Shown: positions 17,428-28,127, counted from the first letter of the stretch. The stretch is 64,000 nt of DNA from Alloscardovia theropitheci (GCF_004332295.1 NZ_RXLP01000026.1:107558-171557); one strand, 5' to 3'. A program made the numbers and translations. Notes: generated by a model from the letters alone, not told the origin.

Positions 17428-18389
17428 TACAATTCCTCACCGGAAAATGTACTCACGCATGCCAGATGACGCCCCGAATGCGTTTTCCCAGCTAAAGTTG
17501 CACGCCTATATGAATGCCACAGAGGATTTTCTAACGTGCATAGCATATTTTTCAGAGCATCAAAACGCTCAGTAATGCTTGCCCCTTCTCCATCCGTATC
17601 GCACAATTGAGCCAATTCTTGATCAGGAGCCAGATATTCAGTGGCAGCTGCTACACGAGGCAACGAATCAACCAGATTATCTGATACGATTCCTGCTCTA
17701 TCTAGCGCAATCAATGCAGCCTTCTCCAAATCAATTCCAGCGCCGCCGAATCGAGTAATCGTTGCTGTCCCCGGAAATTGCTTATCGAATTCCATAGCAA
17801 TATCTGTACCCACTTCGTAGCATTCACCACAGATGCAAGGGCCAAGAGTTACCTTAATTCGCGAGCGCTGTGCACCTTTGAATTCCATTGCCGCTACCGT
17901 CTGACCGATAATGTCATTCATCAGCCCCCTGCGCCCGCAATGAGCCGCAGCCGTAATTCCTGCAACCGGATCTACTAACAGCACTGGCAAACAATCAGCA
18001 CCAAAGACGCCTAATGCTTGACCTTGTGTACTGACCATACCATCTGCTTCAAGTTCGCTAAGATACTCGTCATCATCAACTTCATCTGTAAATACAACTT
18101 CTTGAGAATGAACCTGATGAACCGTACGCACTGGCGCACCAATGACCTTATCCAATGCTTGACGATTACGTCGAACGCGCTCAGCATTATCTTCTTGCCT
18201 ATTACTCATGTTCGCATAACCAAACTGCGCATCAGAATATCCACCTAAACGCGTGGAATACCATACACGATATCCATCAGCAATATCAATAGGAATGACA
18301 GCCGGGATTCTTTCTTCCCCGTAGTCACCTTCAGTCGGGTCAGTACTGCTTAGCTCATTGATATTGATTTCATTCATATCAGTAGTCAT
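17427..18389 (-). CDS. pgeF: PgeF/YfiH-type multicopper-oxidase-fold protein
   Basis: A 320-residue member of the YfiH/YlmD family. This family was long annotated as laccase or polyphenol oxidase and is now known for purine nucleoside phosphorylase/deaminase activity and for editing muropeptide precursors. Landmarks are TVHQVHSQEVVF, GADCLPVLLVD, AAAHCGRRGL, TLGPCICGECYEVG and the late SYRRATLAGKTHSGRH. The Cys and His residues of the zinc site are present. The gene is coupled to pcp. In many actinobacteria the homologue lies near ftsZ; here it does not. Confidence 0.88.
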   Translation of the reverse strand: MTTDMNEININELSSTDPTEGDYGEERIPAVIPIDIADGYRVWYSTRLGGYSDAQFGYANMSNRQEDNAERVRRNRQALDKVIGAPVRTVHQVHSQEVVFTDEVDDDEYLSELEADGMVSTQGQALGVFGADCLPVLLVDPVAGITAAAHCGRRGLMNDIIGQTVAAMEFKGAQRSRIKVTLGPCICGECYEVGTDIAMEFDKQFPGTATITRFGGAGIDLEKAALIALDRAGIVSDNLVDSLPRVAAATEYLAPDQELAQLCDTDGEGASITERFDALKNMLCTLENPLWHSYRRATLAGKTHSGRHLACVSTFSGEEL

Positions 18390-18500
18390 ATTGATATTTT
18401 ACCAATCTGCGCTTTTCATACAGCGAAATCATTCGCTCATTTATGAGCACTATGTATAGTGACGTATCGTATGGAAATAAACCGTTGTATATTTCCGTTT

Positions 18501-19376
18501 TTAAAGAACTTCGTTGAGTTGAGTAATTTCTTGTTCAGTAAGAGTAATCTGATCTGCTTTCATCGAATCAAGAATAGTCTGGCTTCTGTGCGCTCCTGGT
18601 AGAACAAACATATGTTCTCCCATAGCAAGCTCCCATGCTAGTACTATTTGCTGGTAGCCCACTTCGCGCATTACTGCAATACGCTTAAATGCGTCGTACT
18701 TAGTTTCATCTTTAGGTTTTCTAAACCCGCCTAATGGGCTCCATGATACAAATGCTAAGCCAAGTTTTTTTGTATATTCGACAGTATCAAGACTCTGCGT
18801 ATAAATTGGAGACAATTGATTCTGCACAGCTACAAGAGCATCGCCCAATATCGAACGCGCGATATCAATTTGCTCAATGCTTGCATTAGAAATACCAATT
18901 TTCTTAGCGACGCCCTCATCATAGAGAGCTTTCATACCTTCAATTGACTCGTTATATGGCACTTTTGGATCTGGCCGATGGAAATACAATAAATCGATGG
19001 CATCCACGCCGAGAGCTTGAGCTGATTGCTTTCCATATCGAATCAGCGCCTCAGGAGCACCATTAACATCCCAAGTAGGAACACCATCAGTGAAATTTCT
19101 AAAATGTCCCGCTTTCGTAGCTACAAAAACTTCTTCTCGAGGTCCCTTCCATGATTCTAAGGCTTCACGGATAAGCATTTCATTATGCTGCTCCTGCCCA
19201 CCCGACATGTAGTACGCCCAAGCAGTATCAAGATGACGGCACCCAGCGTCCAACGCATCATGGATAACCGAAATAGCAATGTCTCGACTTGGTCTTTTCT
19301 CAATGGAAAGCCCCATACCGCCTAAACCGATAGCAGTGGTAGAAACAGAACCGATTGATCGTACTAGCGCTGACAT
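18501..19376 (-). CDS. Aldo/keto reductase
   Basis: A 291-residue NADP-dependent oxidoreductase with a TIM barrel. The catalytic tetrad appears in order: Asp in HLDTAWAYY with the Tyr a few residues on, Lys in VATKAGHF and His in LLYFHRPDPK. A cofactor-site stretch (SWSPLGG, VLPGAHRS) follows. The substrate cannot be inferred. It has AAGGGG before the ATG and its own intergenic spaces, so it is probably monocistronic. Confidence 0.9.
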   Translation of the reverse strand: MSALVRSIGSVSTTAIGLGGMGLSIEKRPSRDIAISVIHDALDAGCRHLDTAWAYYMSGGQEQHNEMLIREALESWKGPREEVFVATKAGHFRNFTDGVPTWDVNGAPEALIRYGKQSAQALGVDAIDLLYFHRPDPKVPYNESIEGMKALYDEGVAKKIGISNASIEQIDIARSILGDALVAVQNQLSPIYTQSLDTVEYTKKLGLAFVSWSPLGGFRKPKDETKYDAFKRIAVMREVGYQQIVLAWELAMGEHMFVLPGAHRSQTILDSMKADQITLTEQEITQLNEVL

Positions 19377-19520
19377 TTTTCCCCTTAGATTTATAAATTT
19401 TTCTTCCTTTATCCTACACGTAAGACGATAAAACTAACTGAGTATGAGAGCATCTAAAATATGCAATTTTCCCACGCACTAATGTGGAAACTAAAGAATG
19501 TGATCCACTCTAAACACATA

Positions 19521-19559
19521 GTTTTGGCTCCAACTTCTCATCAAAGTAGGAGCCAAAAC
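19521..19559. terminator. Terminator of the arginine deiminase operon
   Basis: A perfect 11-bp stem GTTTTGGCTCC (19521-19531) / GGAGCCAAAAC (19549-19559) with a 17-base loop lies about 55 bases past the antiporter stop. The stem itself ends in a T/A run, so it could work in both directions. Confidence 0.65.
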
Positions 19560-19614
19560 ATTATAGCGTGATCATAGCTATGTTCATTCGTTTAACTTCC
19601 AATGGAAGTGCACG

Positions 19615-21132
19615 CTACAGGAACGGTAAGAACGTTCCTAGAAGCAGCAGAAGAATGGTAATCGCAATGATTATCAATGCAAGCTTGCCGACGAACTTCC
19701 ACCACTTTCCAAGATCGACACGTCCAAGTGCCAAAGCACCCATTACGATGCCAGAAGTTGGGGCGAGGATGTTGAGCAAACCAGAAGCAGACTGGTAAGC
19801 AGTGATTACGAGGCTTGCATGCACACCTGCAAATTCACCTAATGGAGCCATAATTCCCATTGTCGCACCTGCAAGTCCAGATGACGATGGAATGAGAATA
19901 GACATTGGCAGATAGAAGATGTATGTCAGCACGATGAATACCTGTGGAGGAAGTCCACTCAGAGCCATCTTGCCCCAGTACAAGATTGTATCGGTAATCA
20001 TACCATCATTCATAATTACTTGGACTCCGCGTGCAAGAGCTACAATCAATGCTACGCTCAATAAGTCTGCAGCACCTGCGATGAAGGAGGAAGCGATAGT
20101 GCTCTCCTTCAGCCTGTAGATCATGCCAATCAGAATACCCATGACCATAAAGAGCATTGCTCCTTCTGGGAAGTACCACGTACCGAATGCTGACAAGCTT
20201 GTACCTACAACTGCACCAACGCCAGGAATACCCGTGAGCCATGCAGTGAAATCATCGAAGATATGAACTCCCAAATCTGGCCATGGAATGAAGCCCATAA
20301 TCATGATGACGAAGGTAATGACGAAGAACACAAATACTGCCTTTTGCTTGCCATTCATCTTGGACTCAATCTTTTCAGCCTCTTCCAAGCTGAAGAACTT
20401 CTCATCTTCTGCACGAGTTGAGTACACAATAGACTTGGTAGGATCTTTTTGAATCTTGCCTGCGTAACGATAGACATAATATGTGCTTACTGCTGTAAGA
20501 ACAACCCAGAATATTAAACGCAATACAATACCGTCACCTACGCCTACCCCAGCCGTTGCCGAAGCAATACCCGTAGCGAATGGATTAAGCGTTGATGCCA
20601 AGCATCCAATTTGTGAACCTATCAGAATAATAGCTACACCAGTAATAGTGTCGAATCCTACAGCCATCATGATTGGAATCAATAATGGGTAGAATGCCAT
20701 TGTCTCTTCACCCATTCCGTAAGTTGTACCGCCCAATGCGAAGATAGGCATCAGAACAAGGATGAGCATCTTTTCGCGCCCCTTGAACTTACGAACGATT
20801 GAGGCAATTCCCACATCGAGAGTGCCAGTCTTATTGACAACTCCTAGGAATCCACCCACCATCAGAATGAAGAATGCGACATCAATTGCAGCACTCGTGC
20901 TCTTAACAAGTGAGCCTTCTTCAGGACTTGTACCAAGCATTGCGCGAACCGGCGCCATAATCACATCCCAGAATCCCTGAGGATGAGCCGCTTGTGATTT
21001 ATATACGCCATCTACAAACGCACCTGCTGGGATAATCCACGTCAGTACTGCCATTATCGCAATAACGATAATCAAAACAGTGTATGACGATGGAAGCTTA
21101 AATCCCTTAAGGACCTTCTTCTTGTCACTCAT
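19615..21132 (-). CDS. YfcC-family antiporter, probable arginine/ornithine exchanger
   Basis: A 505-residue membrane protein with about 12 hydrophobic segments, of the YfcC/C4-dicarboxylate carrier superfamily. The first helix is YTVLIIVIAIMAVLTWIIPA, and conserved Gly-rich loops include LGGTTYGMGEE and IPSSSGLAGATMG. As the last gene of an arginine deiminase operon, its likely job is exchange of external arginine for ornithine, replacing classical ArcD. That role is inferred from context. Two adjacent ATGs exist; the second (21132) is 7 bases from AAAGGAG. Confidence 0.82.
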   Translation of the reverse strand: MSDKKKVLKGFKLPSSYTVLIIVIAIMAVLTWIIPAGAFVDGVYKSQAAHPQGFWDVIMAPVRAMLGTSPEEGSLVKSTSAAIDVAFFILMVGGFLGVVNKTGTLDVGIASIVRKFKGREKMLILVLMPIFALGGTTYGMGEETMAFYPLLIPIMMAVGFDTITGVAIILIGSQIGCLASTLNPFATGIASATAGVGVGDGIVLRLIFWVVLTAVSTYYVYRYAGKIQKDPTKSIVYSTRAEDEKFFSLEEAEKIESKMNGKQKAVFVFFVITFVIMIMGFIPWPDLGVHIFDDFTAWLTGIPGVGAVVGTSLSAFGTWYFPEGAMLFMVMGILIGMIYRLKESTIASSFIAGAADLLSVALIVALARGVQVIMNDGMITDTILYWGKMALSGLPPQVFIVLTYIFYLPMSILIPSSSGLAGATMGIMAPLGEFAGVHASLVITAYQSASGLLNILAPTSGIVMGALALGRVDLGKWWKFVGKLALIIIAITILLLLLGTFLPFL

Positions 21133-21178
21133 CATTTTCTCCTTTGAAACGTATATGAGTTATTAACGCGAGAAGCGT

Positions 21179-22126
21179 TTAACCCTTCTCTATAGTTGTT
21201 CCGCTGTCTGACTCAATAAGTGCACCCAGATTTTCTAGAGAAGTGATAACAGCTTTACCTTCAGGCCGCCCGTTGACGAAAGCTATAGCAGCTTGAACCT
21301 TTGGAAGCATACTGCCCGGAGCAAATTGATCTTGAGCAATATACTCTTCGAGCTGTGGAACCGTAACCCGATCCAACTTCTCTTGATCTGGCTTATTGAA
21401 ATTGACATAGACGTAATCAACGCCCGTCAACACGATGAACAGATCAGCATCTACTAACTCAGCAAGGCGTTGCGATGCGAAATCTTTATCAATTACCGCT
21501 TCAACACCATGCAGGTTCCCTTGATCATCCTTAACAACTGGTATACCACCTCCACCTGCAGCGATAACGATTTGATTATTATCACTGAGCGTACGAATAG
21601 CATCAATTTCTTGGATATCTACAGGTTTTGGAGAAGCAACAACTTTTCTCCATCCTCGACCGGCATCTTCTTTGAAGGTCGCATGTGTTTTCTCACTTTC
21701 TGCACGTGCTTCCTCCTCTGTATAGAATGGGCCAATTGGCTTACTCAAGTTTTCAAATGCAGGATCATCTTTGTCTACGATTACTTGAGTAACAACCGAT
21801 ACAACTCCTTTCTCTATGCCCTTCTCACGAAGAGCGTTTTGCATAGCAGATTGAAGCCAGAAACCAATACTTCCTTCCGTCATTGCTACTAACGTATCCA
21901 GTGGAAGTGCAGGGTTCTTCTTCGAATCTGCTGCGATTTGCTGTAGTAGTAGATTGCCTACTTGTGGACCATTACCATGAGTGATAATGAGATTATCACC
22001 ATTTTTTACCAGCTTGACCAAATGCCGAGCTGTATCTTCTAATGCTTTCTGCTGCGCCCCAGCAGAAGGATCAGAGGATAAAATAGCATTTCCACCTAGG
22101 GCAACAACAATTTTCCGATTGCTCAT
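21179..22126 (-). CDS. arcC: Carbamate kinase
   Basis: A 315-residue amino-acid-kinase-fold enzyme that transfers the phosphoryl group of carbamoyl phosphate to ADP, giving the ATP of arginine fermentation. Landmarks are [27 protein letters not shown], the [16 protein letters not shown] stretch, [12 protein letters not shown] and [19 protein letters not shown] precedes the ATG. It lies between arcB and the antiporter, with a hairpin in the arcB-arcC gap. Confidence 0.96.
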   Translation of the reverse strand: MSNRKIVVALGGNAILSSDPSAGAQQKALEDTARHLVKLVKNGDNLIITHGNGPQVGNLLLQQIAADSKKNPALPLDTLVAMTEGSIGFWLQSAMQNALREKGIEKGVVSVVTQVIVDKDDPAFENLSKPIGPFYTEEEARAESEKTHATFKEDAGRGWRKVVASPKPVDIQEIDAIRTLSDNNQIVIAAGGGGIPVVKDDQGNLHGVEAVIDKDFASQRLAELVDADLFIVLTGVDYVYVNFNKPDQEKLDRVTVPQLEEYIAQDQFAPGSMLPKVQAAIAFVNGRPEGKAVITSLENLGALIESDSGTTIEKG

Positions 22127-22167
22127 ATTTTCGACTCCTCTTCGACATCGAAATAGTCACGAACGGC

Positions 22168-22203
22168 GTGAGGGCTGGATTAATTGCTGATCCAAGCCCT
22201 CAC
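22168..22203 (-). other. Intercistronic hairpin between arcB and arcC
   Basis: GTGAGGGCT...GGAT pairs with ATCC...AGCCCTCAC (22168-22180 with 22190-22203), a stem of about 13 bp just past the arcB stop. No U tract follows. It may stabilise the upstream message or reduce expression of downstream genes. Confidence 0.65.
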
Positions 22204-22223
22204 AATACTCACCTTTATGCCAC

Positions 22224-23240
22224 TTATACCCGTGGAATATAAAGGTTGCCGAGGGTTGCAGCCATAACTGCCTTAATCGTATGCATACGGTTTTCGGCCT
22301 GATCAAAATGACGTGCATACTTGCTACGGAAGACTTCATCCGTAACTTCCATTTCGTCTACACCAAACTGATCAGATACATTCTTTCCATAAACCGTATT
22401 TGTATCATGGAATGCTGGCAAGCAGTGTAAGAAGATTACATTTTCATTACCTGTCTTTTCAACGAGTTCCATGTTGATTTGATATGGCTTAAGCAAAGCT
22501 ACACGTTCTGCGAACTTATCTTCTTCACCCATTGAAACCCATACGTCCGTATAAAGAACGTCCGCACCCTTAACTGCTTCATCAGCGTCTTCTGTGATAA
22601 GAATGCGAGCTCCACTGTCCTTAGCAAATTCCTTTGCCATTTCAACGATGCCTGCTTCTGGGAAAAGCTCACGTGGAGAGAAGATATGTACATTGACACC
22701 TAAGATTGCGCCAGTTACTAAGAGAGAGTTTGCAACATTGTTGCGACCATCTCCGCAGTATACTAACGTTAGTCCCTCTAGCCGTCCGAAGTTTTCTTGA
22801 ATAGTTAAGAAATCAGCCAGCATCTGAGTTGGATGCCACTCATCTGTCAGACCATTCCATACTGGGACGCCAGAGAACTCTGCAAGCTGCTCAACCGTAC
22901 GCTGACTAAAGCCGCGGAATTCGATACCGTCAAACATACGACCAAGCACTTTTGCAGTATCTTCGGTTGATTCCTTCTTACCTAACTGAATATCATTAGC
23001 ACCTAAGTACTCTGGATGTGCACCCAAATCAATAGCTGCAGTAGTAAATGCCGAGCGAGTACGAGTAGAAGTCTTTTCGAAGAGAAGAGCGATATTCTTA
23101 CCCGCGAGGTAATGATGCTCAATATTCTTCTTCTTGAGCATCTTCAAATGAGCTGAAAGCCCAATGAGATACTCTAACTCTGCCCGAGTAAAGTCCTTTT
23201 CTGCCAGGAAGCTTCGACCCTGGAATACTGAATCTGTCAT
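22224..23240 (-). CDS. arcB: Ornithine carbamoyltransferase (catabolic)
   Basis: A 338-residue enzyme that phosphorolyses citrulline to ornithine and carbamoyl phosphate in the deiminase pathway. It has the carbamoyl-phosphate loop [12 protein letters not shown], the [11 protein letters not shown] motif ([13 protein letters not shown]) and the HCLPAFHD motif near the C-terminus. Length and context favour the catabolic ArcB over the biosynthetic ArgF. It follows arcA after about 100 bases that contain a hairpin. Confidence 0.95.
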   Translation of the reverse strand: MTDSVFQGRSFLAEKDFTRAELEYLIGLSAHLKMLKKKNIEHHYLAGKNIALLFEKTSTRTRSAFTTAAIDLGAHPEYLGANDIQLGKKESTEDTAKVLGRMFDGIEFRGFSQRTVEQLAEFSGVPVWNGLTDEWHPTQMLADFLTIQENFGRLEGLTLVYCGDGRNNVANSLLVTGAILGVNVHIFSPRELFPEAGIVEMAKEFAKDSGARILITEDADEAVKGADVLYTDVWVSMGEEDKFAERVALLKPYQINMELVEKTGNENVIFLHCLPAFHDTNTVYGKNVSDQFGVDEMEVTDEVFRSKYARHFDQAENRMHTIKAVMAATLGNLYIPRV

Positions 23241-23285
23241 TGTTAGCTTCTTTCTTTATGATGAGAATTGACGAGGTGAACCGCA

Positions 23286-23317
23286 GTGTGGCATTCACAT
23301 GTCTAATGATGCCACAC
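23286..23317 (-). other. Intercistronic hairpin between arcA and arcB
   Basis: GTGTGGCAT (23286-23294) pairs with ATGCCACAC (23309-23317), extendable by GC at the base. It is located in the arcA-arcB gap and, like the arcB-arcC hairpin, has no U tract. Confidence 0.65.
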
Positions 23318-23339
23318 CGCGATAACACGTAATGTGGTG

Positions 23340-24569
23340 TTAGATATCTTCACGTTCGAATGGCATAGACATGCAACGTGGGCCGCCGCGTCCTCGTACC
23401 AATTCACTTCCGCGAAGCTTGATGAGACGTAGACCGTGCTCCTCGAGAATCTTATTCGTTACAGCATTTCGAGCGTAGACAACGACAACACCTGGAGCAA
23501 TAGTCAAAGTATTTGATCCATCATTCCACTGTTCGCGTGCTGCAGTTACGATATTTCCGCCACCGCAACGAATCAGATCTACCTTCTCGACACCTAGATT
23601 CTCAGCAAGGACTACAGCCAGATCGCGTGTTTCCTCTTCTACATGAAGCTTTTCATTTTCATATGTGACAGAGTAAACTCGTAGTCCACTTTCAATTTCT
23701 GGATGGATAGTGAACTTATCATAGTCAACCATGGTAAATACCGTGTCAAGATGCATGAACTTGCGATTATTTGCGAATTCGAATGCCAATACCTTCTTAA
23801 ATCCGAGGTTCTTCTTAAAGCAATTAATCAAAAGTTTCTCAATTGAAGCTGCATCCGTACGTTGTGAAATACCGACAGCAAGCAAGTCCTTAGAAAGAAC
23901 AAGCTCATCGCCACCTTCAATTCGAGTCGACTCATCACGGTTATAGACGAGATCAACTTTTCCACCATAAATTGGATGATACTTAAAGATGTACTTACCA
24001 TACAGAGTCTCACGATTTCGTGTATCTGAGAACATATGATTGAGAGACACTGCATTGCCAATGCATCCAAATGGATCACGCGTAAAGTAAAGGTTTGGCA
24101 TTGGGTCGATAGCGAATGGATAATCCGATTCGACCAAATCCGTCAAGCCTTCTGCATCAGGTGGAATATCTGGAAGCTCAGACTTCTGGAAACCAGCCAT
24201 GGTCTTATCAATGAGCTCCTGATTATCTTCAATATCATTGAGCAGTTGCCGGATAACTTTCTTTGTCACCCGACCACGAATATTAGCTTCATCCAGATAT
24301 TCTTCGATAAATTGTTCGCGAATTTCTGGTGTCGTTAATGATTCAGCAGCGAGTTTCTCGAGATACAGAACCTCGATTCCCTCGTTACGCAGAGCATTAG
24401 CAAATGCATCATGTTCTTCTTGAGCTGCTTCCAAATATGGAATGTCATCAAAAAGAAGACGCTCAAGATAATCTGGCATGAGATTTTCTAGCTCTTTACC
24501 AGGTCGGTGAAGCAACACTTTCTTCAGTTTCCCAATTTCTGAGAAAACATGGATAGGGTGCGTAGACAT
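23340..24569 (-). CDS. arcA: Arginine deiminase
   Basis: A 409-residue enzyme that hydrolyses arginine to citrulline and ammonia, the first step of the ADI pathway for ATP and acid resistance. It shows [13 protein letters not shown] at the N-terminus, [35 protein letters not shown], and the nucleophilic Cys399 in [14 protein letters not shown]. The ATG at 24569 has AGGAGC upstream; a longer in-frame start at 24617 lacks one and adds unrelated residues. It is the first gene of arcA-arcB-arcC-antiporter. Confidence 0.97.
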   Translation of the reverse strand: MSTHPIHVFSEIGKLKKVLLHRPGKELENLMPDYLERLLFDDIPYLEAAQEEHDAFANALRNEGIEVLYLEKLAAESLTTPEIREQFIEEYLDEANIRGRVTKKVIRQLLNDIEDNQELIDKTMAGFQKSELPDIPPDAEGLTDLVESDYPFAIDPMPNLYFTRDPFGCIGNAVSLNHMFSDTRNRETLYGKYIFKYHPIYGGKVDLVYNRDESTRIEGGDELVLSKDLLAVGISQRTDAASIEKLLINCFKKNLGFKKVLAFEFANNRKFMHLDTVFTMVDYDKFTIHPEIESGLRVYSVTYENEKLHVEEETRDLAVVLAENLGVEKVDLIRCGGGNIVTAAREQWNDGSNTLTIAPGVVVVYARNAVTNKILEEHGLRLIKLRGSELVRGRGGPRCMSMPFEREDI

Positions 24570-24621
24570 AATGTGCTCCTTTACACTTGTAACTATCACA
24601 CTTCCTCGTCGCGACACCTCG

Positions 24622-24651
24622 ACTATACCACTTTGTGATTCATATCACAAA
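24622..24651 (-). promoter_or_regulatory. Promoter of arcA with overlapping Crp/Fnr-type operator
   Basis: On the minus strand TTGTGA (24645-24650) and TATAGT (24622-24627) are 17 bases apart, a good sigma-70-type promoter. The palindrome TGTGA-N6-TCACA (full arms TTTGTGAT/ATCACAAA, 24632-24651) covers the -35. This is the consensus of Crp/Fnr-family sites; ArcR-type members of that family control arginine deiminase operons in other Gram-positive bacteria. No such regulator is in the window. Confidence 0.7.
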
Positions 24652-25334
24652 TCATTACAAGGAAATGTGAAGATTTAAAAAATATTTCCAAATAATTATG
24701 TATATTTATGCATAATAAAAGTTTTATTCATTAACAAAGAGTATTTTGTTAGTACTATAAACAATTGAATTATCAATACTTTACACTCAGATATATTTAC
24801 ACTTCGTCCATGCAATTCGACTTTTTCTGTAAAAATATGCATAACTTTTGAACTATTTTCTTCACATTTGTCTTCACTAGGTGTGTTGCATCACGCAAGC
24901 ACGGGACATATGACGATAATGCTACGGCATCCGCATCTACACGGTAGATTCGCGCTTACGGATCACCGTCCACTGAAATAAGAACCAGAGAGAAAATTAT
25001 CTATTATTCTTATCTCACACACCTTTTGGGCAAAACAGGGTCACTTTTCTCAACGTTTTCGAAATAATCTAAATAAAAAGTACCCGATATGCACAAAAGT
25101 TCATGAATTTAACTATTTTCGCTTACTAAACGTCGTGTTAACAACCGATATTCGTCAATCCAGGAGCTACTAATTTTAAGAAATCTACTGCAATATTCCA
25201 TACAAGCTAACACACTTACACATCTCTATCCGGGGTCGAATTCCAAAACACAGCCCCTTATAGTTTCACGATACACACCGCTTATATTCACGATCACATT
25301 CACAATCCCCATACAGCCCAATACACGCGGCTAT
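24652..25334. other. Large intergenic region upstream of the arc operon
   Basis: About 680 bases, very A+T-rich near 24660-24800, with a palindromic stretch TTATGTATATTTATGCATAA (about 24696-24715) that could be an ArgR-like site. It contains copy 3 of the interspersed hairpin element (25023-25102). I find no gene with a start signal. Confidence 0.5.
25023..25102 (+). repeat. Interspersed ~80-bp inverted-repeat element, copy 3
   Basis: It begins CTTTTGGGCAAAACAGGGTC and ends TACCCGATATGCACAAAAGTTC; the two ends can pair over about 25 bases with a few mismatches. It matches copies 1 (719-795) and 2 (2770-2852), which lie in the opposite orientation. Confidence 0.7.
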
Positions 25335-25371
25335 AAAAAACGGGGGCATCTCTTAATAAGATGTCCCCGTT
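25335..25371 (-). terminator. Terminator of pnp
   Basis: Stem AACGGGGGCATCT (25339-25351) / AGATGTCCCCGTT (25359-25371) with a 7-base loop, then a U run on the minus strand (A-run 25335-25340). It lies 60 bases past the pnp stop. Confidence 0.9.
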
Positions 25372-25431
25372 TAGCTACTCAGCATAGAAAGCTATGAGAG
25401 CAATGCGTTAGCACGCTGCAGTAATCCCGTA

Positions 25432-28071
25432 TTAATCTTCGGTCTCAAATGGGTCGAAGTCACGGCGTACTCGGCGTCGTGGGCGCTCAGTGCGTTCCGC
25501 ACGCTCAGCACGATAATCATCATACGAATCATCAACTGCATAGCGTGGATTCTCACGATGGCCGCTGCGACGGTCACGATCTGAGCGATCAGAACGGCTA
25601 TAACGTTCCTCACGATCATAACGGTCGTAACGTGAACCACGATCGTCACGACGGTCATCACGATCACGACGATCATCATGGTCATATCGATCATATCGGT
25701 CATTACGGTTGTCACGACGGTCATAACGATCATCACGACGACCACGGTCATCACGATCACGCAAATCATCATAATCACGGCGTGGGCGACGATCACGACG
25801 ATCGCGATTATCACGGTCATCACGATCACGACGGTCGCCACGAGGTGCACGGTCTGCGTTATTTTCTTGGTTCTCAAAACCAGGGATTGCAAGAGAAATC
25901 TTGCCACGATCATCTACAGACTGTACGACAACCTCAACAGTATCGTTTTCCTTCAAGACATCATCGACAGCATCGATTCGCTCGCCATTTGTAAGGTTAC
26001 GAATCTGCGAGATGTGAAGAAGTCCATCAGTTCCTGGAAGCAAATTTACAAAAGCACCGAAGCTTGTAGTCTTAACTACCGTACCGTTAAAGGTTTCTCC
26101 TGCCTCTGGGATATGAGGGTTAGCGATCTGGTCAATCAACTTCTTAGCAGCTTCAGCAGAATCACCACCCTCAGATGAGATAAATACCGTTCCGTCATCT
26201 TCAATAGAAATCTCAGCACCAGTTTGCTCCTGAATCTGATTGATCATCTTGCCCTTAGGACCGATAACTTCGCCAATCTTATCAACTGGAACCGTTGTTG
26301 TGATGATGCGTGGAGCGTATGGGCTCATCTCAGCGATACCATCGATGCATTCAGTAATAACATCAAGGATTGTCGTACGAGCTTCCTTTGCCTGCTGAAG
26401 AGCAGAAGCCAAAACATCAGCTGGAATACCATCGAGCTTTGTATCAAGCTGTAATGCAGTAATAAATTCAGATGTACCAGCTACCTTGAAGTCCATATCG
26501 CCGAACGCATCTTCTGCACCGAGGATATCAGTCAAAGTCTTGAAGATGTGTTGACCGTCAACATCACCAGATACAAGACCCATTGCAATACCTGCTACTG
26601 GAGCCTTGATTGGGACGCCAGAAGCCATCAAAGACAATGTCGAAGCACATACAGAACCCATAGAGGTTGAACCGTTTGAACCAATTGCCTCAGAAACTTG
26701 ACGAATAGCATATGGGAACTCTTCACGGCTTGGCAATACCGGCACAAGGGCGCGCTCAGCCAATGCACCATGACCAATTTCACGGCGCTTTGGAGAACCA
26801 ACTCGGCCAGTCTCACCGGTAGAATATGGAGGCATTTCATAATTATGCATATATGTCTTGGTTGTTGGACCAGATAATGCATCTGTCTGCTGCTCCATCT
26901 TGAGCATATTCAAAGTGGTAACACCAAGAATCTGAGTCTCTCCACGCTGGAATAGAGCAGAACCATGAACTCGTGGAATGACATCTACTTCAGCTGAGAG
27001 TGTACGGATATCACGAAGACCGCGACCATCGATACGATAATCTTCAGTAAGGATTCGACGGCGAACAATTTGGCGCTGCAATTCCTTGAATGCATTACCA
27101 ATTTCCTTTTCCTTTTCCGCCTCTTCCATATCTTCAAACTCAGAAGCTAAGGTATCCTTAACAACCTGCTTAATTTCAGCAATACGGTCCTGACGTGGAA
27201 GCTTTTCAGCAATGGAAAGTGCTTCGTTCAGATCTGCATGAGCAATTTCGTCGATACGTGCATAGAGTTCATCGGTGTATTCAGGGAAGAGAGGGAAATC
27301 GCGAGTCTCTTTTGCTGCAATTTCCTTCAACTCATTTTGAGCTTCACAGATAACTTTAATGAATGGTTTTGCAGCTTCCAGGCCACCTGCAACTACTTCC
27401 TCATCAGGCTTCATTTGTCCGTCTGAGTAAATTAAGTTCCATGCGTTCTTGCCCGCACCTGCTTCAATCATAGCGATTGCTACATCGCCATTTTCAATAA
27501 CGCGACCTGCGACAACGAGTTCGAATACTGCGCGCTCACGCTCGGACCAGCGTGGGAATGCTACCCATTGTCCATCAATCAAAGCCAAACGCAACCCGGA
27601 TACAGGACCGCTAAATGGCAAACCAGAAATCATAGTAGATGCAGATGCAGCATTCATAGCTACCATGTCATATGCATCATCTGGGTGGATAGAAAGAACT
27701 GTTTCCACTACCTGCACTTCATTACGAAGCGTGTGAGGGAATAATGGTCGCAATGGTCGGTCGATGATTCGTGCCGCCAAAGTTGCTTCTGTTGATGGAC
27801 GTCCTTCGCGACGGGAGAAAGAGCCTGGAATCTTTCCGGCTGCATACATTTTTTCTTCAACATCAACTGTCAGTGGGAAGAAATCATAATTTTCCTTTGG
27901 GCTGCTACCAGCTGTGGTGGTAGACAAAATCATGGTTTCTCCATCAAGATAAGCTGCTACTGCCCCATCAGCTTGCTGGGCGAGACGACCCGTCTCGAAG
28001 CGAAGTGTGCGCTTGCCAAATGCGCCGTTGTCAATAACGGCTTCTACTGCTTTAATCTCGGGACCCTGCAA
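25432..28071 (-). CDS. pnp: Polynucleotide phosphorylase with Arg/Asp-rich tail
   Basis: About 879 residues: two RNase PH-like halves, a KH domain ([20 protein letters not shown]), an S1 domain ([20 protein letters not shown]) and a tail of about 140 residues built from repeats of RDDR, DRRD and YDRYD. It degrades RNA 3'-5' phosphorolytically. The true start is probably TTG at 28071: AAGGAGG lies 5-6 bases before it, and the product then begins (M)[10 protein letters not shown] as in the family. Starting at the upstream ATG (28095) would translate the ribosome binding site itself as Arg-Arg. The tail resembles RNA-binding or degradosome-type extensions of actinobacterial PNPases and RNase E. 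Confidence 0.95.
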   Translation of the reverse strand: MQGPEIKAVEAVIDNGAFGKRTLRFETGRLAQQADGAVAAYLDGETMILSTTTAGSSPKENYDFFPLTVDVEEKMYAAGKIPGSFSRREGRPSTEATLAARIIDRPLRPLFPHTLRNEVQVVETVLSIHPDDAYDMVAMNAASASTMISGLPFSGPVSGLRLALIDGQWVAFPRWSERERAVFELVVAGRVIENGDVAIAMIEAGAGKNAWNLIYSDGQMKPDEEVVAGGLEAAKPFIKVICEAQNELKEIAAKETRDFPLFPEYTDELYARIDEIAHADLNEALSIAEKLPRQDRIAEIKQVVKDTLASEFEDMEEAEKEKEIGNAFKELQRQIVRRRILTEDYRIDGRGLRDIRTLSAEVDVIPRVHGSALFQRGETQILGVTTLNMLKMEQQTDALSGPTTKTYMHNYEMPPYSTGETGRVGSPKRREIGHGALAERALVPVLPSREEFPYAIRQVSEAIGSNGSTSMGSVCASTLSLMASGVPIKAPVAGIAMGLVSGDVDGQHIFKTLTDILGAEDAFGDMDFKVAGTSEFITALQLDTKLDGIPADVLASALQQAKEARTTILDVITECIDGIAEMSPYAPRIITTTVPVDKIGEVIGPKGKMINQIQEQTGAEISIEDDGTVFISSEGGDSAEAAKKLIDQIANPHIPEAGETFNGTVVKTTSFGAFVNLLPGTDGLLHISQIRNLTNGERIDAVDDVLKENDTVEVVVQSVDDRGKISLAIPGFENQENNADRAPRGDRRDRDDRDNRDRRDRRPRRDYDDLRDRDDRGRRDDRYDRRDNRNDRYDRYDHDDRRDRDDRRDDRGSRYDRYDREERYSRSDRSDRDRRSGHRENPRYAVDDSYDDYRAERAERTERPRRRVRRDFDPFETED

Positions 28072-28127
28072 TGGGTTCCTCCTTATATCATTCAACTACC
28101 TACTTGCTTCTTTCTTTTGCACATAGT

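Noticed and set aside
25600-25860. CRISPR-like repetition
   Set aside because: The repeats are irregular, short and in frame with the PNPase tail; there are no spacers of constant length and no cas genes in the window.
25449-26178. Long plus-strand ORFs (up to 181 codons) antisense to pnp, rich in His and Asp
   Set aside because: They arise from the repeat DNA of the Arg/Asp tail of PNPase; no ribosome binding site and no family resemblance.
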